Assembly (NCBI RefSeq): GCF_019266065.1
Contig: NZ_LPNR01000093.1
Span: 1 to 64,000, forward strand
Reading direction: 5' to 3'
DNA: 64,000 nucleotides
Source of the DNA: Nocardia sp. MH4
GTDB taxonomy: Bacteria; Actinomycetota; Actinomycetes; Mycobacteriales; Mycobacteriaceae
The position numbers were made by a program, and so were the translations under genes. A model generated the notes under the pieces. That model was not told where the DNA came from, did no database searches, and was given only the letters and a program-made list of their open reading frames with translations. Shown here piece by piece: positions 58,094 to 64,000 of this stretch (positions are counted from its first letter, which is position 1; the number at the start of each line of letters is the position of its first letter).

Positions 58094-59555
58094 CGACGGC
58101 GAACAGCACCGCCGCCACCGCGAAACTCACCACCGAGAGGATGGTCTCGAGGACGGTCCAGGTCTGCAACGTCTGCTTCACGGTCATGTTGAAGTACTTC
58201 GAGATGATCCAGAAGCCGCCGTCGTTGACGTGGCTGGCGATGATCGAGCCCGCCGCGATCGCCATGGCGATCAACGCGATCGACATCTGCGAGTAGCCCT
58301 GCTCGGTCACCAGGGGCGCGACGATGCCACCGGTGGTGACGATCGCGACCGTCGCCGACCCCTGGGCGATCCGCAGACCGCAGCTGATCAGGTAGGACAG
58401 CACGATCACCGGCAACCCGGCCGCGGACATGGTGTCGGCGAGCGCGGTGCCGATACCGGTGGCGGAGATGACCTTGCCGAAGAAGGCGCCCGCGCCGACC
58501 ACCAGCAGCACCATGCCGACCGGCTTGAGCGATTCGGCGGTGATGGTGCTCAGTTCCTGCACGGTCGAGCCGCGCCGGATACCGAGCAGATAGAACGCCA
58601 CCAGCACGGTGATGAGCAGCGCGACCGCCGGCGTGCCGAAGAAGGTGAGGACCTGCAGCAGCGCCGAATCCTTGTCCAGCAGTTGGTAACCGAAGGTGGC
58701 GCCGAGGATCAGTACCAGCGGGATCGCGATGATCGACCCGATCAGGGCGACCGAGGGCGGCGACTTGGTCAGCACGGCCGTGCCGCCGGATCCGCCGACG
58801 GAATCGGCGCCGATGGCACCGTCGGCACCGTCGCCGGTGCCCGCGCCGGGCGGCTCGAGCGGCAGGAACTCGGCGGGCACGTCGACCTGCACGCGCTTTC
58901 CGATCCAGGTGCCCCACACGATGCCGGCGGCGAGGAAACCCGGGATGCCACAGACGAATCCCATCACGATCAGCCAGCCCAGACTCACCCCGAGCAGACC
59001 GCCCAGCGCGACCGGACCGGGGTGCGGCGGCAGGAAGGCGTGCGTCATCGACAGACCGGCCAGCATCGGCATGGCGTAGAGCACCAGCGAGCGCCCGCCA
59101 CGCTTGGCGGCGACGTAGACCAGCGGCGCGAGCACGAAGATGCCGATGTCGAAGAAGACGGGGATGCCGAAGATGAGGCCGAGCAGACCCATCGCGACGG
59201 GAGCGCCCTTCTCGCCGAAGGTCTTCAGCAGCTTGTCGGTGAGCACGTCGGCGCCACCGGATCGTTCGAGGATCGCGCCGAGCACGGTGCCCAGACCGAT
59301 GATGACGGCGATGTGCCCGAGGATGCCGCCGAAGCCGGTTTCCAGCAGTGACTCACCGGCTTTCAGCGGTGTGCCGACGATCTGGGAAACCGGGAGTCCG
59401 GCGGCCAGTGCCAGCAACAGACCGGTCAACAGCAGCGCGACGAACGGCTCCAGTTTGACCTTGATGATGGCGATGAGTAGCACGGCGATCGCGAGACCGC
59501 ACAGCACCAGCAACCCGGGGGTGGTGGTGCGCAACCAGTCGACAGTGGCGCCCAT
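58086..59555 (-). CDS. GntP family sugar-acid permease
   Basis: A 489-residue, ~12-14-helix permease of the gluconate:proton symporter family. FGGILGHIAVIIGLGTVLGAILE, IFGIPVFFDIGIFVLAPL and HAFLPPHPGPVA are the signature blocks. GAGAGG precedes the ATG. It lies 11 bp after the aldolase gene on the same strand as the last gene of the sugar-acid operon and would import the acid substrate. Confidence 0.93.
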   Translation of the reverse strand: MGATVDWLRTTTPGLLVLCGLAIAVLLIAIIKVKLEPFVALLLTGLLLALAAGLPVSQIVGTPLKAGESLLETGFGGILGHIAVIIGLGTVLGAILERSGGADVLTDKLLKTFGEKGAPVAMGLLGLIFGIPVFFDIGIFVLAPLVYVAAKRGGRSLVLYAMPMLAGLSMTHAFLPPHPGPVALGGLLGVSLGWLIVMGFVCGIPGFLAAGIVWGTWIGKRVQVDVPAEFLPLEPPGAGTGDGADGAIGADSVGGSGGTAVLTKSPPSVALIGSIIAIPLVLILGATFGYQLLDKDSALLQVLTFFGTPAVALLITVLVAFYLLGIRRGSTVQELSTITAESLKPVGMVLLVVGAGAFFGKVISATGIGTALADTMSAAGLPVIVLSYLISCGLRIAQGSATVAIVTTGGIVAPLVTEQGYSQMSIALIAMAIAAGSIIASHVNDGGFWIISKYFNMTVKQTLQTWTVLETILSVVSFAVAAVLFAVVS

Positions 59556-59566
59556 GGGGATACCTC

Positions 59567-60208
59567 TCAATCAAGCGAATGGACGAAGCGAGCGGCCTTG
59601 GAGCCGATGTGGGACCAGCGCGAACTCGCGACGTCCAGCGGGGCGACCACTTCGGTGCCCGCGGTGACGGCGATCGCTCCCGCCCGCAGGAAATCGCGGG
59701 CGTTGTGGGAGTTGACGCCACCGGAGGGGATCAGGAACACGTGCGGGAACGGACCGAGCAGATCCTTCAGATAGGCGGGGCCGAGCGCGCGTGCCGGGAA
59801 GATCTTGACCGCGGCCGCACCCATCTCGACGGCCGCGAGCACCTCCGACGGGGTGAACGCACCCATCACGACCGGAATGCCGTGCGCGATGGCGACCTCG
59901 GCCACCTCGGGGCGCAGCGCGGGCGTCACCAGGAACTTCGCCCCCACCTCGATCGCGGCTTCGGCCTGATCGCGGGTGGTCACGGTGCCGACGCCGATCA
60001 CGGCGGCGCTCACCGCCGAGGCCTTGCGCACAGCGTCGAGCACACCGAGGGTGGTGAAGGTGAGCTCGACCGCGCGGATGCCCGCACCGGCCAGGGCTTC
60101 GGCGAGCGCGACCGGGTCTGGGATGGCCGGTGCGCGCACCACGGTGAGCGCGCGGTCGGCGCGGATCACCGCCAGCGCTTCGGACGACGAGCTCTGCAGC
60201 GGGTTCAT
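59567..60208 (-). CDS. eda: 2-dehydro-3-deoxyphosphogluconate aldolase
   Basis: A 213-residue class I aldolase that splits KDPG into pyruvate and glyceraldehyde 3-phosphate. VELTFTT carries the catalytic Glu, GVGTVTTRDQAEAA follows, and AAVKIFPARALGPAYLKDL has the Schiff-base Lys. ATG overlaps the deacylase stop (ATGA). The divergent sugar kinase would provide its phosphorylated substrate. Confidence 0.93.
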   Translation of the reverse strand: MNPLQSSSSEALAVIRADRALTVVRAPAIPDPVALAEALAGAGIRAVELTFTTLGVLDAVRKASAVSAAVIGVGTVTTRDQAEAAIEVGAKFLVTPALRPEVAEVAIAHGIPVVMGAFTPSEVLAAVEMGAAAVKIFPARALGPAYLKDLLGPFPHVFLIPSGGVNSHNARDFLRAGAIAVTAGTEVVAPLDVASSRWSHIGSKAARFVHSLD

Positions 60209-61827
60209 CGGGTCTCCTCTCGGGTGGCGTCCATCCGCAGCGCGCGACCGGCACGCACTCCGGTCGCGCTGCCGTTCTCCAGCGCGAATTCGCCGTTGAC
60301 CAGCACATGCTGGATGCCACGTGCCTGTTGTCGGGGATGGTCGAAGGTCGCCGTGTCGTGGATCGTCGCCGGGTCGAAGACGACCAGGTCGGCGGCGTGC
60401 CCGGGACGGATCAGCCCGCGTTCGGCCAGTCGCAGCCGGGCGGCGGGCCTGCCGGTGAGGTGGTGCACACACTCCTCCAGCCCGAGCACGCCGAGCTCGC
60501 GGACGTAGCGGGACAGGTAGCGCGGGAAGGTACCCCAGGCGCGCGGGTGCGGCCGAGCGCCGACGAGCAGGCCGTCGCTGCCGCCCATGTGGCCCGCGTC
60601 GACCATGATCGCGCGCACGTTCTCCTCGTGGCCGACGTGCTGCAGGATCGTGGTCGCCAGCTGGTCGCGGCGCAACAGATCGAAGAAGACCTCGACCGGC
60701 GCCCGGTTCTCGTCGGCGGCGATCCGGTCGACGGTGCGTCCGACGTAGGCCGACAGCGCGTCGTCGCCGACGCCGCTGATCTGGATGGTCTCCCATTCGA
60801 CGGTGACGCCGTGGCATCCGTCGGACCCGTGGACGTTCACGTCCGCGGTGATCCTCGCGCGTTCGGCGGGGTCGTCGAGCCGGGCCAGCGCGGCATCCGG
60901 CCCGCCCGACATCGCCCAGCTCGGCAGCAGCGCCGACAGCGTGGTCGAGCCGGGCAGGTAGGGATAGGTGTCGAGGGTGACGTCGCAGCCGTCGGCCCGG
61001 GCCCGGGCGACCAGCGCGAGGAATTCCGGTGCGCGGCCGCGGTTCACGCCGAAGTTCATCGTGGCGTGGGTCAGGTGCAGCGCGCAGCCGGTGGCCTTCG
61101 CCAGTCCCATCATCTCCGCGTAGGCCTCCAGCGCGCCGGCGCCGTAGGAGCGGGTGTGCGGGGCGTAGAAGCCGCCGTAGGAGGCGACGACCGCGCACAG
61201 CGCGGCGAGTTCGCCGGTGTCGGCGTACATGCCGGGGGTGTAGGTGAGCCCGCTGGACATGCCGACCGCGCCCTCGTCGAGGCTCTGGGCCAGCAGCGCG
61301 CACATCCGGTCGATCTCGGCGGTGGTGGCCGGACGCCGGTCGCTGCCGACGACGAGCAGGCGCAGCGTGCCCTGCGGCACCAGGTAGGCGGCATTGGGCG
61401 TGATGCCCTGATCGAGCCGGTCCAGGTACTCCCCGACCGTGCGCCAGGAGAAATCGAAGTCGGCTGGGTTGCCGTTCCACCCGGCGATCTGCTTGCGCAC
61501 CACCGCGAGCGCGGCGTCGTCGATCGGGGCGTAGGACAGGCCGTCCTGGCCGATCACCTCGGTGGTGACGCCCTGGGTGATCTTCGGGAAGTGCTCGGGG
61601 TGGGTCAGCAGGTAGAGGTCCGAATGCGCGTGCATGTCGATGAATCCGGGGCTCAGCACCGAGCCAGGCCGCACCGCGATCACTCGCGCGGTGGTGGCAT
61701 CGATCGATCCCGGCGCCGCCACCTCGGCGATGCGCCCGGCCCGGACCAGGACGTCGCCGCGGCGGTGCGGGTCGCCGGTGCCGTCGACGATGTCGATGTC
61801 GCGAAACAGCAAGTCGGTCATGGTCAT
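60205..61827 (-). CDS. D-aminoacylase-type amidohydrolase
   Basis: A 540-residue metal-dependent amidohydrolase. LSPGFIDMHAHSDLYLL gives the first metal His pair, THATMNFG and QHVGHEENVR further metal or substrate residues, and RPGHAADLVVFDP closes the fold. The family removes acyl groups from N-acyl-D-amino acids; here the operon suggests N-acetyl-D-glucosaminate as substrate (inference). A second ATG lies two codons in. Confidence 0.9.
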   Translation of the reverse strand: MTMTDLLFRDIDIVDGTGDPHRRGDVLVRAGRIAEVAAPGSIDATTARVIAVRPGSVLSPGFIDMHAHSDLYLLTHPEHFPKITQGVTTEVIGQDGLSYAPIDDAALAVVRKQIAGWNGNPADFDFSWRTVGEYLDRLDQGITPNAAYLVPQGTLRLLVVGSDRRPATTAEIDRMCALLAQSLDEGAVGMSSGLTYTPGMYADTGELAALCAVVASYGGFYAPHTRSYGAGALEAYAEMMGLAKATGCALHLTHATMNFGVNRGRAPEFLALVARARADGCDVTLDTYPYLPGSTTLSALLPSWAMSGGPDAALARLDDPAERARITADVNVHGSDGCHGVTVEWETIQISGVGDDALSAYVGRTVDRIAADENRAPVEVFFDLLRRDQLATTILQHVGHEENVRAIMVDAGHMGGSDGLLVGARPHPRAWGTFPRYLSRYVRELGVLGLEECVHHLTGRPAARLRLAERGLIRPGHAADLVVFDPATIHDTATFDHPRQQARGIQHVLVNGEFALENGSATGVRAGRALRMDATREETR

Positions 61828-61830
61828 CGG

Positions 61831-63108
61831 TCAGAAGAAGGTACGGATCAGGTCGACCACACGCGGGCGCTGCGCCGCGGCGTCGTCGATCACCGGGATG
61901 AGCCGCCACTTGTCGAACGCCGTGCACGGATGCGACAGCCCGAGCCGCACGATGCTGCCGACCGGCAGATCGGCGGCATCGGCGCCGGGCAGGCGCAGGA
62001 AGGTGTGCTGATCGTTGAGCGCGCTGACGTGCGCGCCCGCGGGCAGCGCCCCGCCGACCACCAGCTGCGGGACCGGCAGGCCCTCGTCGAAGGGGAAGTC
62101 GCGTTTGCCGCCGTCGAGCAGCGCCAGTTCCGGTTCCGGCCGGGAGACCACGCGGGCCCAGCCGTGCATCGCGGCCCGCAGGCCGGGGTCGACGGCGGGC
62201 GCGGCCAGCGGGGAGATGCCGGCGTAGAAGCCGTCGTCGTGGACGAGGTAGGCGCCGCTGCGCAGGACGACCGTGGTGGTCGCGTCGGCCAGTCCGGCCA
62301 GTTCCTCGACGACGAGTTCGGGATAGGCGCTGCCACCCGCGGTCACGATCGCCGGGCCGGGGTAGGCCCCGGCGGCGACGAGTTCGGTGTGCAGGGCGGC
62401 CAGTTCGCCGAGATAGCCGCGCACGGCGGCGATGCCCGCACTGCTGCGATCGTGGGCCAGCGCGCCCTCGTATCCCCCGACGCCGGCGAGCGCGAGCCGG
62501 TCACTGGCCCGCAGCGCGGCCGCGACGGCGTGCGCTTCGGCACGGGACCGCGCGCCGGTGCGCCCGTGCGGGCCGCCGAGTTCGACCAGCACCCGGACCC
62601 GCGGGCTGGGCGGGGTGTCGCGCAGGAGCTTGTCCATCAGTTCGACGGTGGCGACACTGTCGGCCCAGCAGTAGAACTCGAACCCGGCATCGCGCGCGGA
62701 TTCGGCGGCGACCCAGGTCAGGGCGGCCGGATCGACGAGCGCGTTGGCCAGCATGATCCTCCCGACCCCGAACGAGCGCGCGAGCTGAGCCTGCCAGCCG
62801 GTGGCCAGCGTGATCGCCCAGGATCCCGCTGTGAGCTGGGCGCGCCAGAGCTGGGGCGCCATCGTGGTCTTGCCGTGCGGCGCCAGCGCGACGCCCGCGG
62901 CCGCGGTCCAGTGCGCCATCAGCGCGATGTTGTCCGCCAGCAGACCGCGGTCGAGGGTGAGCAGTGGCGTTTCCCACCGATCCAGTTCCGGTGCGTCCGC
63001 GAGGTATTCGCGCACGGTCCGGCCCCAGGCCGCGGGCGGCACGCTCTTGTCGCGCGGGCCGATCGCCTCGTCGGCGAGCGCGTCCACGACGGCGTTGTCG
63101 ATCGTCAC
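61831..63108 (-). CDS. PLP-dependent amino acid deaminase (D-serine dehydratase/alanine racemase-fold)
   Basis: A 425-residue fold-type III PLP enzyme. LAPHGKTTMAPQLWRAQ includes the PLP Lys, ELGGPHGRTGAR is the barrel segment and LSHPCTAFDKW at the C terminus matches metal-binding DSD1-like dehydratases. In context it probably deaminates D-glucosaminate to 2-keto-3-deoxygluconate (inference). GTG start behind AAGGGATGCT. It lies 3 bp upstream of the deacylase gene and is first in the operon. Confidence 0.88.
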   Translation of the reverse strand: MTIDNAVVDALADEAIGPRDKSVPPAAWGRTVREYLADAPELDRWETPLLTLDRGLLADNIALMAHWTAAAGVALAPHGKTTMAPQLWRAQLTAGSWAITLATGWQAQLARSFGVGRIMLANALVDPAALTWVAAESARDAGFEFYCWADSVATVELMDKLLRDTPPSPRVRVLVELGGPHGRTGARSRAEAHAVAAALRASDRLALAGVGGYEGALAHDRSSAGIAAVRGYLGELAALHTELVAAGAYPGPAIVTAGGSAYPELVVEELAGLADATTTVVLRSGAYLVHDDGFYAGISPLAAPAVDPGLRAAMHGWARVVSRPEPELALLDGGKRDFPFDEGLPVPQLVVGGALPAGAHVSALNDQHTFLRLPGADAADLPVGSIVRLGLSHPCTAFDKWRLIPVIDDAAAQRPRVVDLIRTFF

Positions 63109-63169
63109 AGCATCCCTTTCCGTCGATCGCCCGCGGGTTTCCCGGCCGGTCGGTCATATCGGGTAGACA

Positions 63170-63184
63170 TTGCATAATACGCAA
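63170..63184. promoter_or_regulatory. Candidate operator between the deaminase and kinase genes
   Basis: TTGCATAATACGCAA is an imperfect 15-bp palindrome with TTGC/GCAA ends and an AT-rich centre, in the 154-bp gap between the divergent deaminase operon and the kinase gene. A looser copy lies near 63210-63222. The form would suit an IclR- or GntR-type repressor, none of which is in the window. Confidence 0.4.
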
Positions 63185-63262
63185 CGCTGGTTGCACTGAA
63201 TGTTTCCGCTCGTTATTGTGCATCCCAGAGGCAGTGACCGCAACCACGGAAGGGCAGAAAAG

Positions 63263-64000
63263 GTGACCCAGGCAACATCAGCGCCACCCAGGGCGGTCAC
63301 CGTGGGCGAGGGGTTGGCCGTGCTCGTGGCCCGGCCCGGCCCGCTGGAGCAGTCCCCGTCTTTCGACCGGAGCGCCGGCGGCGCCGAGGCCAATGTGGCC
63401 ACCGTGCTCACCCAGCTCGGGGTCGCGGCGGCCTGGCTCTCGCGCGTGGGTGACGACGGCTTCGGCCGCTATCTGGTCGCGCAGCTGGCGGGCCAGGGGG
63501 TCGATGTCGGCGCGGTCGCCGTCGATCCGGGCCGGCCGACCGGCCTCTACGTCAAGGAGCGCGGCAGCGGGTCGGGCGCCACCCACGACCTGCCCGCCCA
63601 CGCCAGCCGGATGCACTACTACCGCGCCGGGTCCGCCGCCAGCGCCCTGTCCCCCGCCGATCTCGCGACCCGGGCGGCGGCCGGCCTGCTCGACAGCACC
63701 GACCTGGTGCACTTCAGCGGCATCACCCCGGCGCTGTCGGAGTCGGCGAACCAGTTGACCCGCACGTTGATCGCGCTGCCCCGGCGCGGGCGGCTGGTGA
63801 GCTTCGACCTGAATTACCGTCCGGCGCTGTGGGGTTCGCGGATCGCCGAGGCCGCCGACGAACTCGCCGCGCACGTCCGCGGCGCCGACGTGGCGCTGCT
63901 CGGCGCCGACGAGGCCGAGGAGATCTTCGGCACCGGCGATCCGGGCGCACTGCGCGCGCTGTTTCCCGAACCGGCCCAGCTGATCGTCAAGAACGACAAG
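63263..64000 (+). CDS. PfkB family sugar kinase, probable 2-keto-3-deoxygluconate kinase (partial)
   Basis: The first 246 residues are present; the gene runs off the right edge. VTVGEGLAVLVA, SAGGAEANVATVLTQLG and VSFDLNYRPALWG are typical of ribokinase-family KDG kinases; the C-terminal GAGD motif lies beyond the window. GTG start behind GGAAGGG. Divergent from the deaminase-deacylase-aldolase-permease operon, with which it completes the path KDG to KDPG. Confidence 0.87.
   Translation, partial: MTQATSAPPRAVTVGEGLAVLVARPGPLEQSPSFDRSAGGAEANVATVLTQLGVAAAWLSRVGDDGFGRYLVAQLAGQGVDVGAVAVDPGRPTGLYVKERGSGSGATHDLPAHASRMHYYRAGSAASALSPADLATRAAAGLLDSTDLVHFSGITPALSESANQLTRTLIALPRRGRLVSFDLNYRPALWGSRIAEAADELAAHVRGADVALLGADEAEEIFGTGDPGALRALFPEPAQLIVKNDK

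Overview
The window is high-GC actinobacterial DNA with dense genes, many GTG starts and many 4-bp start/stop overlaps. Gene content and order point to Nocardia or a close relative in the Mycobacteriales. tyrS, mpg, an ABC-2 exporter with a TetR repressor, a Trm112-like gene and a lipase/acyl-CoA synthetase fusion follow the order of Mycobacterium tuberculosis Rv1689 down to Rv1683. The arginine genes argC-J-B-D-F-R and argG-H are also present. Accessory genes sit between these conserved blocks.

Layout. 1-430: two tandem promoters and leader of an rRNA operon read leftward; the 16S gene itself lies outside the window. 0.4-9 kb: tyrS, a lipase-like hydrolase, DoxX, mpg, LtrA, an ECF41 (SigJ-type) sigma factor coupled to a FAD oxidoreductase, and a multicopper oxidase. 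9-13.7 kb: ABC-2 exporter with its TetR repressor, a LysR/MFS divergon, Trm112. 13.7-18.8 kb: an envelope glycosylation module (GtrA, YfhO-like membrane protein, polyprenyl-phosphate glycosyltransferase, sugar aminotransferase). 18.8-24 kb: secreted lipase, Rv1683-like fusion, DUF4239 protein. 24.3-28.5 kb: family 2B encapsulin, 2-methylisoborneol synthase, GPP methyltransferase and IPP isomerase, an apparent operon for a shell-enclosed odorant pathway. 28.5-35 kb: hydantoin/purine-type uptake and racemase genes, esterase, threonine dehydratase, SMR pump. 35-50 kb: arginine biosynthesis in two blocks, each behind a near-identical ArgR operator, split by about 5 kb carrying three small amphipathic peptides, an MFS/TetR pair and a SLOG protein. 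50-58 kb: ECF42/DGPF pair, ArsR regulator next to a cytochrome P450/PEP-mutase fusion, WYL regulator and flavin protein, FAD monooxygenase/TetR divergon. 58-64 kb: GntP permease, KDPG aldolase, D-aminoacylase, PLP deaminase and a divergent sugar kinase that together read as a route from N-acetyl-D-glucosaminate to pyruvate and glyceraldehyde 3-phosphate.

Regulatory sites are unusually readable. They include ECF41-type and ECF42-type autoregulatory promoters, three TetR operator arrays, a WYL operator and two ArgR operators. The strongest candidates for follow-up are the encapsulated 2-methylisoborneol operon with its own isomerase, the putative glucosaminate cluster, the micropeptide family and the P450/PEP-mutase fusion.
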